From contig CAYYTK010000004.1 in assembly GCA_964474695.1 (NCBI GenBank), forward strand, positions 124,001 to 188,000: DNA of 64,000 nucleotides, in the 5' to 3' direction. The DNA comes from DAOUBP01 sp964474695 (GTDB lineage: Bacteria > Chloroflexota > Anaerolineae > CG2-30-64-16). A program made the position numbers and the translations under genes. Of the stretch, positions 23,075 to 31,899 are shown in pieces (the stretch's first letter is position 1; each line of letters begins with the position of its first letter). The notes beneath the pieces were generated by a model. It had not been told where the DNA came from. It did no database searches and saw only the letters and a list, made by a program, of their open reading frames with translations.

Positions 23075-25750
23075 TTGAATCGAAAACACTGTCTCTCGGC
23101 CCTGCTGCTCCTTGTCATCGGCATCTATGCCGCCGGCATGGTTGCCGTGCTGACAAGCTGCTCGGGCAGAGCCGCAGTCCAGTCACCCACTGATACGCCG
23201 ATTCCGGCCGCTCAACCCACAACGGAAGCCACACCCACTCTGATGCCGGCAGAGGCGCCGACAGGGGCCGCGACACCGAGACCTACCCCAACCGAAATCA
23301 GCGCACCGACCGTGACGCCCCCCGCCAGCGCGATCCCGGCTCCGACATACGCCCCCTCGGCGTCGGCCCAACCTACAGCTGAGGTTAAGGCTAAGGTTGA
23401 GGCCGAGACGCCGGCCCTCCTGGTGCAGGGCCGTTGGCAGCAAACCATCGGGGACTGCGACCAGGCGCGGCGCGCCTTCGCCGAACTGCTGGCGGCCGGA
23501 ACGGATGCAACGAGTGCGGCCGAGGCGCGTTACCGGATGGCGCAATGCTATCTGCGGGATGACGCTTACGCGGAGGCATGGGCCACCCTGGCTGAGCTGC
23601 TGGAGACCGCCCCGCCCGCCGATCCCCACCGGCCGCCCGCGCAATTTCTGCTCGGCGAGGCGCTGGCCGCGCTGGCGAACTGGCCGGCGGCCGAGGCCGC
23701 CTACACCGACTACCTGCCGTTGGCGCCCGAGCTGGCCTACCTGACCCAGCAGCGCATCGCCGCCGCGCGCCTGGCGCAAGGGAACCTGGCCGGCGCGGGT
23801 GAAGCCTACCGGGCAGCACTGGCTCTCTCGCCCGATTGGAGCAACACGACCGCCATCCGCCGCGGCCTGGCCGACCTGGCGTTGACACAAGGTGATTCGC
23901 AAGAAGCGGTCGCGCAATACGATGCGCTGCGCGGCGGGGAGACCACCGGCGCGTGGGCGGCGGAAATGCAGTACCTGGCGGGCAATGCCCTGGCGCGGCC
24001 GGCGCAGTTGTTGGCGCAGGTGGCCGCACTCCTGGCGCCGCCAGGAACTTCTGGCGCGCCAGGAACTCCCGGCGCGCCGGCCACGCCCACCACCCCCACC
24101 CCGATCCCGGCGCCTTCGGAGGCGCTGGCGCGCTGGCAGGCCGCGGCGGACGCCGATATCACCAGCCGCTACGCCCACAGCGCGATCGTGGCCCTGCTGG
24201 ATGCCGGCGCCGAGGTGGACGAGCTTCAGCGCGGCCTGGCGAACTACCACAACGGCGCCTACGCCCTGGCCATCGCGGCCTTCGACCGGCTGCGGGCCGC
24301 GGATCCGACCGGCGGCCAGGGACAGGCCTGGTACACGGCCGGGCTCAGCTATCTGGCGCTGGGCGACCTGGATCGAGGCCTGGCCGAGCTGGATCATTTC
24401 ATAGCGAACTTCCCGGACAGCCCGCAGTGGGGCGAGGCCTGGCTGGCGCAGGGCCGCGCACTCACCGCGGCCGGCCAAACGGCTGAAGCGATCGCCACCT
24501 ATCGCCGGCTGGCCGAAACGCGGCCCGACGCCGCCGAGGCGCCGCTGGCCCTCTGGCGCGCCGCGGCCCTGGAAGACGCCGAGCCGCCCCAGGCCGCAGC
24601 TGCGGAGACCTACCTGGCGGTCGCGCGGCGTTATCCCGGCGCCACCAATGCATGGCGCGCGTATCAGGCGGCCGGGCTGATCGCTTTCCGGCTGGGCGAT
24701 TGGCCGCGTGCAGCCGAAACCTGGCGCGAGATGGCCGGCCGAGCCGAGCTGCCGGCCTTTTCGCGGCCGGTTGCCTACTTCTGGCTGGGCCGGGCGTTGT
24801 CAGCCGGCGGAGACTCAGAGGCCGCTGGCCGGGCATGGCAGCAGGCCCAACAGGCGGACCCGGGCGCGTTTTACAGCCTGCGCGCCGCGGCCTGGGCGAC
24901 AGGGTCGCCAGCCTTTGGACAAACGGCAACCCTGGCCGAGCCAACGCCACCCACCCGGTCACCCGATGCGGCATCCGAAATCTCGACGTGGCTGCGGACC
25001 TGGGCCGGCGCGGGTGAGCTGATGGGCAGCCTGCCGGAGCCTATTGCAGCCGACGGCGATTGGCGCCGCGGCAAGGCACTGATGGCGCTTGGGCTGCGGC
25101 CGCAGGCCCTGGCGCAGTGGGAGCGGGTGCGGACGCGCTATGCTAACGATCCGTGGCGCATGGCGGCCCTCGCGCTGGCGTTCAGGGGTGAAGGCGCCAA
25201 CCGGCTCTCCCTCTTAAGCGCCGAGCGGGTGGCTGCGCTGTCCGGTGCACCCATGCGGGAGGCGCCGGCCGCGCTGCAGCGGCTTGCATATCCCTTCCCC
25301 TACGCGGAACTGATCCGCGCCGAAGCAACAGCTCGCGGGCTTGACCCGCGGCTGCTGGCAGCGATCATCCGCCAGGAAAGCAACTTCGAAGGGGGCGCAA
25401 CATCGGTGGCGGGCGCGCAGGGGCTGATGCAGGTGATGCCAGGCACGGCGCAGGGCATCGCGCAGCAGCTCAACTGGCCCGATTTCGAGCCGCAGCACGC
25501 GTACCTGCCCTACGTCAACGTGGCGTTCGGCGCGTTCTATGTACACCAATGGCTGACGCACTTCGACGGCAGCCTGGTTGCCGCGCTCGCGGCCTACAAC
25601 GGCGGGCCGGGCAACGCCACGGTCTGGTATCAATGGGCGCCGGACGATGACGATCTGCTGGCCGCGCTGATCAACATCAACGAGACGCGCACCTACGTGC
25701 AGGCGGTGTGGGTGAATTACGAGATGTATCGACGGCTGTATCGTTGGTAG
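23075..25750 (+). CDS. TPR-repeat lipoprotein with Slt-type lytic transglycosylase domain
   Basis: 891 aa from TTG, 4 nt after GGGAGGT. A hydrophobic signal ends in the lipobox VLTSC, giving a lipoprotein. A Thr/Pro-rich linker (residues 32-110), then about a dozen TPR-like helical repeats (residues 115-740), then a C-terminal Slt domain: IRQESNFEGGATSVAGAQGL (Glu of QES is the catalytic acid), MQVMPGTAQ, AALAAYNGGPGN. Architecture is that of soluble lytic transglycosylase 70, which cleaves murein to 1,6-anhydromuropeptides outside the membrane. A low-complexity insertion (PGTSGAPGTPGAPATP) comes from an 18-bp tandem duplication at 24043-24078. The stop codon lies in a repeat arm. Confidence 0.9.
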   Translation: MNRKHCLSALLLLVIGIYAAGMVAVLTSCSGRAAVQSPTDTPIPAAQPTTEATPTLMPAEAPTGAATPRPTPTEISAPTVTPPASAIPAPTYAPSASAQPTAEVKAKVEAETPALLVQGRWQQTIGDCDQARRAFAELLAAGTDATSAAEARYRMAQCYLRDDAYAEAWATLAELLETAPPADPHRPPAQFLLGEALAALANWPAAEAAYTDYLPLAPELAYLTQQRIAAARLAQGNLAGAGEAYRAALALSPDWSNTTAIRRGLADLALTQGDSQEAVAQYDALRGGETTGAWAAEMQYLAGNALARPAQLLAQVAALLAPPGTSGAPGTPGAPATPTTPTPIPAPSEALARWQAAADADITSRYAHSAIVALLDAGAEVDELQRGLANYHNGAYALAIAAFDRLRAADPTGGQGQAWYTAGLSYLALGDLDRGLAELDHFIANFPDSPQWGEAWLAQGRALTAAGQTAEAIATYRRLAETRPDAAEAPLALWRAAALEDAEPPQAAAAETYLAVARRYPGATNAWRAYQAAGLIAFRLGDWPRAAETWREMAGRAELPAFSRPVAYFWLGRALSAGGDSEAAGRAWQQAQQADPGAFYSLRAAAWATGSPAFGQTATLAEPTPPTRSPDAASEISTWLRTWAGAGELMGSLPEPIAADGDWRRGKALMALGLRPQALAQWERVRTRYANDPWRMAALALAFRGEGANRLSLLSAERVAALSGAPMREAPAALQRLAYPFPYAELIRAEATARGLDPRLLAAIIRQESNFEGGATSVAGAQGLMQVMPGTAQGIAQQLNWPDFEPQHAYLPYVNVAFGAFYVHQWLTHFDGSLVAALAAYNGGPGNATVWYQWAPDDDDLLAALININETRTYVQAVWVNYEMYRRLYRW

Positions 25751-25813
25751 GGGCGGGTTTTTCTGCATGCAGCAGGGCAGCCTTGCCTTGGATAAGCAAA
25801 ACCCGCCCCTACA
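25747..25813. repeat. GTAGGGGCGGGTTTTT inverted repeat element
   Basis: Arms GTAGGGGCGGGTTTTTCTGC and AAAACCCGCCCCTAC, as at 8304. The TAG in the left arm is the stop codon of the transglycosylase gene. Confidence 0.85.
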
Positions 25814-25851
25814 AGCACGAATCCCCGGCCCACCCGCCGGGGATTCGTGCT
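25814..25851 (+). terminator. Strong 16-bp hairpin after the transglycosylase gene
   Basis: AGCACGAATCCCCGGC, a 6-nt loop and the exact complementary arm. No long T run follows, but a short CTTTT occurs at about 25860. Acts as terminator or is another palindromic repeat. The remaining 25860-26003 shows no gene. Confidence 0.6.
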
Positions 25852-26003
25852 CAGACCGCACTTTTCAGTTATGGAGGAGGAACCGTTGCTTGAGGCTTGG
25901 GCTGTCCCGAACCCGCACCCGAAGTGTCTATAGTATCGCAGGGCCAGATTAAAACTACGTGAGAGACAGTTTAGGATTTGATTTGAAATCCGCCGTGTCC
26001 ACT

Positions 26004-26128
26004 GTAGGGGCGGGTTTCTGCGCATCGAAGGAAGGTCAGGCGTTGCGGCGATGCTGCCATGAAAGATGGAATCGCCGTAACGGGGGAAAACCCGCCCCTA
26101 CAGTGGGATGGCAAAACCCGCCCCTACA
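26004..26128. repeat. GTAGGGGCGGG element with three arms
   Basis: One left arm (26004) and two right arms (ending 26102 and 26126, separated by TGGGATGGCAAA), suggesting a partial tandem duplication of the element. The last arm ends 3 nt from the stop of the DUF3048 gene on the other strand. Confidence 0.85.
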
Positions 26129-26129
26129 G

Positions 26130-27416
26130 TTATGGCGTCACCGTCACCTTCATATCCAACGGCGCCACCTGCCACCAACTGTTGCCCGGCTTCAGGGGGA
26201 TGTCCCGGCCCTGGGCGTCGAGAAAACGGAACGGCGCATGGCGATCAGCGCGCACCCACTTCCCTTCGTAGACCTTGCCGTCGCGCAGCACCTTCAACGG
26301 GCCGCTGCCCCAGAGCTGGATCTCGATAGAGCAGTTAACGCAGACGCCGTTGGCGATTTGGCGCTCGGTGCCGTTTTCGACGATCAAGGTAACCACGTGG
26401 TTAGCGCCTAAGACCACTACGTTTGCCGATGAAACCTGCCGGCCATCGGTGTGGTCGATATGCGGCGCACCGCCGCTCGAACGCAGCCAACGTCCTGAGC
26501 CGCCGTCGTAGGCCCAAGCCACCCGGAAGCGGGGATATGCCAGGTCGATCCGGCTGGCAGCAGCCCCACCGGCCGGCGCCGCTTCGGAGAACCCCCAGGC
26601 CGCGGAAGGCTCCGGCGCTGCGTTCCAGCCCCTCTGAGTGGCGGTGTTCCACAAGGTGGTCGTATCGGCGAACAGAGTGTTCCAGCTCAGGCCGCCGACG
26701 TTCATGTCGCGGTAGAACGATGAGCCGTTGCGCGCCTGCTCCAGGATATGATCGCCGAAATCGGAATTGTAGAGCAACTGGCGCACGGGCTCAACACCCC
26801 CGGAAAAAGCCAGCACCGCATCAAAGATCACCGGCAGCTCAACGTCAATCAGCCGCGCGCTGCGAATCGGACCAATGCGCGCCGCATTCTGGCTCTGATA
26901 GACGGCCGTGAAGCGCGTTTCGCTGTACTCCACGCGGCTTTCTACGACCACGTCGGCCTTGTTGAGATCCGCCTGTTTCGCCTGGGCATCGGCATCATTC
27001 GTGATCTTGACCGCCAACGGCCGGCGCCCCAGCACGGCCGGATCGGCGGGCCGCAGGCCGGTGAAGATGGAGACGCCCGCCTCGCGCGTCGGCGGGGTTG
27101 TGCTGGGGCCGGACGCTGCCGGCGCCTCCGTGGGCGCTGTCGTCGGGCTGGGCTCCGGCGTCGCTGTCGGCGGCTCGGGCGTGGCCGAAGGGGCCTCGGT
27201 CGGCAAAGGGGCGGCCGTGGGCGCTTGCGTTGGCTGGGCGACGGCTTCGGTCGCGGCCGGCGCCACAACCTCAGCCCGCGGGGTCTTGGTGGGGGTGGGG
27301 GTGGCCTGGGCCGTGCTGCCGCAGCCGGCCAGAACGCCGACCAGCACCATGACGACCAGCGCACCACACAACAGAGCGAAATAAACACGAACGGGAGTCT
27401 TCACGTACATCGGCAT
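26130..27416 (-). CDS. DUF3048-domain lipoprotein (YerB-like)
   Basis: 428 aa. The start is an ATG after GGAGGAGG. Signal with lipobox VGVLAGC, a long Thr/Pro/Ala linker (residues 32-110), then the two DUF3048 domains: FTGLRPADPAVLGRRPLAVKITNDADAQ, YSETRFTAVYQSQNAARIGPIRSARLIDVEL and, C-terminally, DHTDGRQVSSANVVVLGANH and GTERQIANG with VKWVRADRHAPFRF-like segments. The family (B. subtilis YerB) is an extracellular lipoprotein of unknown enzymatic role. Two 16-bp palindromes overlap its promoter. Confidence 0.88.
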   Translation of the reverse strand: MPMYVKTPVRVYFALLCGALVVMVLVGVLAGCGSTAQATPTPTKTPRAEVVAPAATEAVAQPTQAPTAAPLPTEAPSATPEPPTATPEPSPTTAPTEAPAASGPSTTPPTREAGVSIFTGLRPADPAVLGRRPLAVKITNDADAQAKQADLNKADVVVESRVEYSETRFTAVYQSQNAARIGPIRSARLIDVELPVIFDAVLAFSGGVEPVRQLLYNSDFGDHILEQARNGSSFYRDMNVGGLSWNTLFADTTTLWNTATQRGWNAAPEPSAAWGFSEAAPAGGAAASRIDLAYPRFRVAWAYDGGSGRWLRSSGGAPHIDHTDGRQVSSANVVVLGANHVVTLIVENGTERQIANGVCVNCSIEIQLWGSGPLKVLRDGKVYEGKWVRADRHAPFRFLDAQGRDIPLKPGNSWWQVAPLDMKVTVTP

Positions 27417-27450
27417 GTATGCCGCCTCCTCCGCCAGAATCTTATGTGCG

Positions 27451-27487
27451 TAATGCCGCGGCATTACTCTATAATGCCGCGGCATTA
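27451..27487 (-). promoter_or_regulatory. Twin palindromic operator overlapping a promoter
   Basis: Two copies of the perfect 16-bp palindrome TAATGCCGCGGCATTA (27451-27466 and 27472-27487), 21 bp centre to centre, so on the same face of the helix. On the minus strand the outer copy contains the -10 box TATAAT (27489-27484); a moderate -35 TTCTCA lies 18 bp further upstream. Position and symmetry suggest a dimeric repressor bound to two sites in front of the DUF3048 gene. Confidence 0.65.
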
Positions 27488-27583
27488 TACACAAAATTCC
27501 CAGCAAGTGAGAATCTGACCCCGCTGTGCTTAACCTCTCACAGCATACAAATCGGACTGACTCCTCTTTTGGGATGAAGAGGC

Positions 27584-27994
27584 TCAGCTCTGCAAGCTGG
27601 CTGCCACTCGCTCGATCCGCGCAGCCACCTCCGCGGCAATCGGCGTCAAATCGGCGCTGGGAATCACACCCAGCATGGCCAGCGGATCCACCAGTGACAC
27701 GTCGATCACGTCCGCTTCCACCTCTGTCACCACCACGTTGCACGGCAACAGCAACCCCACTTCCGGCGCGGCCGACAGCGCGCGATAGGCGAAAGGCGGG
27801 TTACAGGCGCCGAGGATCTTGTACGGCCTGAAGTCCACATCCAGCTTCTTCTTCAGCGTCGCCTGTATATCTATCTCCGTGAGCACGCCGAAGCCTTCGA
27901 CCTTCAGGGCCGCAATCACGCGCACCTGCGCACTCTCAAAATCCGTGTTCAGCCGCACGGTGTGGCCGATCGTCGTTTTCGTCATCTCAGTCAT
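27584..27994 (-). CDS. DUF302-domain protein
   Basis: 136 aa from the ATG at 27994 (an ATG at 28006 overlaps the AAAGGA ribosome site). Core motifs of DUF302: FGVLTEIDIQATLKKKLDVDF, YKILGACNPPFAYRAL and VGLLLPCNVVVTEV, giving the alpha/beta fold seen in small cytoplasmic or secreted proteins of unknown function, sometimes linked to redox or copper. Two conserved Cys (ACNPP and PCNV) are kept. Single gene; an AT-rich upstream region (28030-28060) may hold its promoter. Confidence 0.85.
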   Translation of the reverse strand: MTEMTKTTIGHTVRLNTDFESAQVRVIAALKVEGFGVLTEIDIQATLKKKLDVDFRPYKILGACNPPFAYRALSAAPEVGLLLPCNVVVTEVEADVIDVSLVDPLAMLGVIPSADLTPIAAEVAARIERVAASLQS

Positions 27995-28138
27995 CGCCCC
28001 AATCATCCTTTCTTCACCACAATCACGAAGAATCTACTCAGCTCATACTTATACAATACTTGTACAATGCCGTATGTGGCATGGCGTCCAATTGCTTTCA
28101 TGTCGCGGGGGCAGAGCAGGGGACCCAGCAACCAATGC

Positions 28139-29986
28139 CTAACGTTGTGTTTGGGGAATCGCCCGATAGATGACAAAGAGCACATCGCCGCTGCGTTGGG
28201 AGAACCAGGCCTCCTGGAGCCAGACCCACCCCTGCTGCGCGGCCAGCTCAGTCATAGCTTCCACCCGGCCTCGAAATACAGCCGGCATGTATGCCGCATT
28301 CTCCGGCGGAGGACCCACATAGACCGTATTGCTATCTGCCAGGAAACTCTTAACGCGGCCGGCAAATCCGGCATCCGGCGCATCCAACCGCTCATAGCCG
28401 AAGACCTCGATGGGATTCACGCGGCCGGCGGTCAGAAAGCTCAGGGGTGCATCCAGGCCCCAGTCCAACAGGACGGGCGAGGCGTAGCCCTTTTCATCAA
28501 GGTAGGCCGCCAGGCGGGCGCTGGCGTCGGAATGCGCAGCGTACCCCCCGGAAATGGATAGGACGCGATGGTAGCGCACCGTGTTCCAGGCATCGCTTCC
28601 GGCCCAGGCGAGCAGCGCGACCAGCGCAAGCGCTGATAACGCGAAGCGCAGAGGAGATTGCTTCGCCGGGCTGCGGCCCTCCTCGCAATGACTGTCACTG
28701 GCGGGCGCATCCCGCCGCGGCGGCATGGGGGACTCGCCATGACGCGCTCCGCTCCGAAAACGAAAGGCACCCCATGCAGCGCCGAACGCGAGCCCGGCCG
28801 CCAACGGGATCAAAGGCAGCAACAGCGCGTAGTGTGTGATGAACAGATCACTGACGGTGAATGCGCTTTGCGCCACCATCAGGCAGAGCAGGCCCAAGGG
28901 CAAAAGGAAGGCCGGCGGGCGACGCCAGGACGCCGGCCGGCGCAACAGCCAACCGATCATGCCCAAAACAACGAGCGCTCCGAAGAGCCAGGCGGCCCAC
29001 CCATTGCCATAGGCCTCGCCCAAATACCAGAAGTGATCCCCGCGCAGCAGCGTGCCGATTTGTTCCACCCGCTGCGCAAGGTTGGCCAGATAGGCGCTGT
29101 TATCCACACCGTAGTAGGAGCGGTCCAGGTTGCCGAACACCGAGGTCAGCGTGCCGCCAGTGCGCAGGTTGAAGAGGATGAGCGGAGCGAGCGGCAGCAG
29201 GAAGCACACGAGGGCCACGCCCATTGTCGAGGGGCTGCGGAGCACCCGCAAGCGCGCCGTCTCCACACCCCTGCCCGCCGCGGCCGCCCGCTCGCCTGCG
29301 CCCCTGGCAGCCGCCCACTTCAGGGTCCAGGCAATCAACGCCACACCGAGCATGGCGCCGATGGCCCAAACAAACAGAAGTTTGGCATAGATGCCCAGGC
29401 CGCACAGGAACGCAGTCAGGTAAAAATCTCGCCGCCGTCCTCCCTGCCACCAATGCAGTCCGGTCAACAGGCTGGCCATGAACAGGAGCGCGGTCAGGTT
29501 CGTTACGAAAATGCCTTGCCGGCTCCAAAACACGAATGATGGATTGACAGCGAGCAGGAGTGCGGCCAGGCCAGCTGCAAACCCGCTGCCGCCCAGCCGC
29601 CGGGCAACCCGCCACATGCAGACCAATGTGAGCGCCGAAGTGACCAGCGGCAGCCAACGCAGGGCCACAGGGTTGATCCCGCCCACGGCCAGGAACGGCA
29701 TAGCGAGCAGGACATTCAGCGCACCGATGTAATCCTGCACCATCAGCGGCACGTGCCACGAACCGATCGCTATCGTAACGCCCCGAAACGCGGTCACAGG
29801 CAGGCCGCGCAATAACTGCATCGCGTTCACGCCGGCCTCTTTGGCCTCGTCGTAATGCAAGCCGGGCAGTTGAAGCTGGTAGGCGCCGAAGGCCAGAAAG
29901 ACCAACAACACGACGATCAGCCACATTTCGGCGAGAGGCAGACGTAGGGCCAACGGCGCGTGTTGGGGCTGGGAAGATTTGCTCAT
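28139..29986 (-). CDS. GT-C type membrane glycosyltransferase (PMT/ArnT-like)
   Basis: 615 aa with about a dozen hydrophobic helices. The first extracytoplasmic loop carries LPGLHYDEAKEAGVNAMQLL with the Asp-Glu expected for polyprenyl-phosphate-sugar-dependent GT-C enzymes (family 39/83). Such proteins transfer a sugar from a lipid carrier to protein or lipid at the outer membrane face. The start is an ATG 10 nt after AGGG; the upstream extension to 30058 is mostly spacer. A hydrophilic loop near residues 435-450 (DSHCEEGRSPAKQSPL) is encoded by a widespread intergenic repeat. The acceptor is unknown. Confidence 0.82.
   Translation of the reverse strand: MSKSSQPQHAPLALRLPLAEMWLIVVLLVFLAFGAYQLQLPGLHYDEAKEAGVNAMQLLRGLPVTAFRGVTIAIGSWHVPLMVQDYIGALNVLLAMPFLAVGGINPVALRWLPLVTSALTLVCMWRVARRLGGSGFAAGLAALLLAVNPSFVFWSRQGIFVTNLTALLFMASLLTGLHWWQGGRRRDFYLTAFLCGLGIYAKLLFVWAIGAMLGVALIAWTLKWAAARGAGERAAAAGRGVETARLRVLRSPSTMGVALVCFLLPLAPLILFNLRTGGTLTSVFGNLDRSYYGVDNSAYLANLAQRVEQIGTLLRGDHFWYLGEAYGNGWAAWLFGALVVLGMIGWLLRRPASWRRPPAFLLPLGLLCLMVAQSAFTVSDLFITHYALLLPLIPLAAGLAFGAAWGAFRFRSGARHGESPMPPRRDAPASDSHCEEGRSPAKQSPLRFALSALALVALLAWAGSDAWNTVRYHRVLSISGGYAAHSDASARLAAYLDEKGYASPVLLDWGLDAPLSFLTAGRVNPIEVFGYERLDAPDAGFAGRVKSFLADSNTVYVGPPPENAAYMPAVFRGRVEAMTELAAQQGWVWLQEAWFSQRSGDVLFVIYRAIPQTQR
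28653..28692. repeat. CATTGCGAGG...GCGAAGCAATCTC repeat inside the GT-C gene
   Basis: On the minus strand: CATTGCGAGGAGGGCC, GCAGCCCGGC, then GAAGCAATCTCC, an inverted repeat type (ATTGC/GCAAT) that I recognise from intergenic regions of many genomes. Here it is read in frame as HCEEGRSPAKQSP. Confidence 0.75.
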
Positions 29987-30012
29987 TGAGAGGCATCCCT
30001 TGCGGCGGAGGA

Positions 30013-30084
30013 TGTTAGCGCACCGACCCAGGGTTGCCAACCTTACGAAGGTTGGCAACCCTGAGAAAGGCTGTTAGCGCACCG
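30013..30084. repeat. Palindromic element flanked by a 13-bp direct repeat
   Basis: A 35-bp palindrome (30029-30063; arm CAGGGTTGCCAACCTT) lies inside a 46-bp unit flanked on both sides by TGTTAGCGCACCG (30013-30025 and 30072-30084). The right copy contains the stop codon of the FecR gene. The layout is that of an insertion with target-site duplication. Confidence 0.75.
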
Positions 30085-31297
30085 TCAGGGCCACGTTGGA
30101 GACCAGGCTCTCATAGTCGTGGCCGATGGCGTAAATGCTGATGCTGTTGATCCGGGCGGGCCGGGTTGCGTTAAGCGATTCGAATAGGTTCAGCGATTCG
30201 TAGGTGTACCAGATGCCTAGCGGTACGCTCTCGCCGGTGGGTTGCAGATAGGTGGCCGGCAGGTTTTGGTAGGGGCTGTAGAATCCCTGATACCAATGCA
30301 AATCTTTGCCGTAGATATCAGTGTAGGCCAGATCCACCATGACCGGATATTCGGTCGCACGTTCGCCACCGCCGGGCACGCTCTGATACCGGACCTTCAC
30401 ATCCAGCTCCAGGGCCAGTGAATCATAGCCCTCCACATCGCGGTTCACCGTCTGCACGATGCCAACGCGGTTGGGCACGCCATCCTCGGTGCGCCGGCTG
30501 AAGCGAACGGCTCGACGACGCTCGTCATCCGTCAAAACCACCTGACCCGCCTCGTGCCCCGGCTTGACCTCGGCAAACACATCCCAGAGCGGCTCCAAGT
30601 CGCTATCAAAAGCGCCATTCAGGATGAGGTTCACCGTGTCGGGCACCGGCAGCGCAGGCGGCAGGCCCGAGGCAATATCGACGCGTTGGCCCGATCCGGC
30701 GTTGACCCGCTGCGCCGCAGCTTCGATCACCGCCGTGCCCGAACGAACGCGCAGTTGGGTCTGATCCGCGGTCACGGTGAGATCGAACGTTCCGACCCCC
30801 AGGGTGATGTTCGCCTGTGGCGTGTCCAGGGTCACGGAAACATCACGGCCATCGACGCTCTGAGTGGCCACGAAGAGCCGCCCTCCCTTCAGGCCCAGTG
30901 TGATCAGATGCGGATCGTTGCTCTGAGGAAAACGCGGCGCACGCGCACGCGCCAGGGTAATCTCAGTCTCAGGTGAAAGCTGCACCGTAGCCAACACGCG
31001 CTCGCCGACCTCATCGGCGGCCAGGGTGAGCAACCCTTTGGCCGTCGCGTCGGTGATCAAACGAACACCCTCAGGCACTGAGCGCCGGCTGGTCACCGCG
31101 CGCGGATCGGTTGCTTCAGGCTGCCAGAGCTGCACGGTGCCCTGTGTCGGTTCGACAAATGCCGCCTGGACGCGCGTGGCATGCAGAAGAAAGCTCCGCG
31201 CGCCGAGCGGGACGCCAACTGCCGACACGCAGCAGGTGAGGAAACTGACCAGCAGCACGATCCAGGCAATTCGAGAGGGATTCTGACGCCAGTTCAT
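30074..31297 (-). CDS. FecR-like domain secreted protein
   Basis: 407 aa. A signal anchor (IAWIVLLVSFLTCCVSAVG) is followed by a FecR-type beta domain (about residues 120-215: FVATQSVDGRDVSVTLDTPQ, VRSGTAVIEAAAQRVNAGSGQRVDI) and a C-terminal beta-sandwich-like half (DTVNLILNGAFDSDLEPLWDVF, carbohydrate-binding-like). It is not the classical iron sensor: there is no anti-sigma motif, so it is probably a surface protein. The start overlaps nothing; it lies 4 nt after the TPR gene, suggesting one operon. Confidence 0.75.
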   Translation of the reverse strand: MNWRQNPSRIAWIVLLVSFLTCCVSAVGVPLGARSFLLHATRVQAAFVEPTQGTVQLWQPEATDPRAVTSRRSVPEGVRLITDATAKGLLTLAADEVGERVLATVQLSPETEITLARARAPRFPQSNDPHLITLGLKGGRLFVATQSVDGRDVSVTLDTPQANITLGVGTFDLTVTADQTQLRVRSGTAVIEAAAQRVNAGSGQRVDIASGLPPALPVPDTVNLILNGAFDSDLEPLWDVFAEVKPGHEAGQVVLTDDERRRAVRFSRRTEDGVPNRVGIVQTVNRDVEGYDSLALELDVKVRYQSVPGGGERATEYPVMVDLAYTDIYGKDLHWYQGFYSPYQNLPATYLQPTGESVPLGIWYTYESLNLFESLNATRPARINSISIYAIGHDYESLVSNVALTVR

Positions 31298-31301
31298 GTA
31301 T

Positions 31302-31889
31302 TCAATCTACCGTTTCGTGCGCGTCGAATTCGCCCCGGCCGATCCGATCCAGCCACAGTTGGGCGTCGCGATCATTGGGATCAACGGCCAGGGCATTCAT
31401 GAAGTGCAGCGAGGCCTGAATCGTATCATGCCGATCGAGATAGATCAGACCCAGGTTATAATGCACATGCGGCGCTTTGGGATCCAACACCAGCACCTTC
31501 TCATACGCTGCGATCGCTTGCTCTTGCTCTTCAGGTCCCGCGAGCGGAAGTTTCCCCAGGTAAGCTGCGGCAAGGTTCGTCCATACCATGGGGTTATTCG
31601 GCTCCAGGTGAGACGCCGCCTCCAGGATAGGAATGGCCTGCTTGTGCTTGCCCTGCAGAATGTATGCCCCCCCGAGGTTGATGGCGATGCTGGCGTCATG
31701 AGGATCGAGCTCCCAGGCTCGAATCAAGAACACGGCTGCCTCTGCAGGACGTTTGGACGCCAGCAAGTGCGCGCCCTCGGTGGCCAAACGTCTCACGCGC
31801 TGGGTGACATCTGCTGCGGAATCTTCCGCGTGGACCGAACGCGGCCGGCGCACCACGCCTGGCAGTTGCGGGCTGCGATGTCTTGTCAT
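31302..31889 (-). CDS. Tetratricopeptide repeat protein
   Basis: 195 aa, no signal peptide. At least four TPR units (AAVFLIRAWELDPHDASIAINLGGAYIL; KQAIPILEAASHLEPNNPMVWTNLAAAYL; AIAAYEKVLVLDPKAPHVHYNLGLIYL; ASLHFMNALAVDPNDRDAQLWLDRI). Probably a cytoplasmic scaffold. It lies between the AEC transporter (10-nt gap) and the FecR gene (4-nt gap) in a minus-strand operon. Confidence 0.85.
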   Translation of the reverse strand: MTRHRSPQLPGVVRRPRSVHAEDSAADVTQRVRRLATEGAHLLASKRPAEAAVFLIRAWELDPHDASIAINLGGAYILQGKHKQAIPILEAASHLEPNNPMVWTNLAAAYLGKLPLAGPEEQEQAIAAYEKVLVLDPKAPHVHYNLGLIYLDRHDTIQASLHFMNALAVDPNDRDAQLWLDRIGRGEFDAHETVD

Positions 31890-31899
31890 TGCCTCTCGC

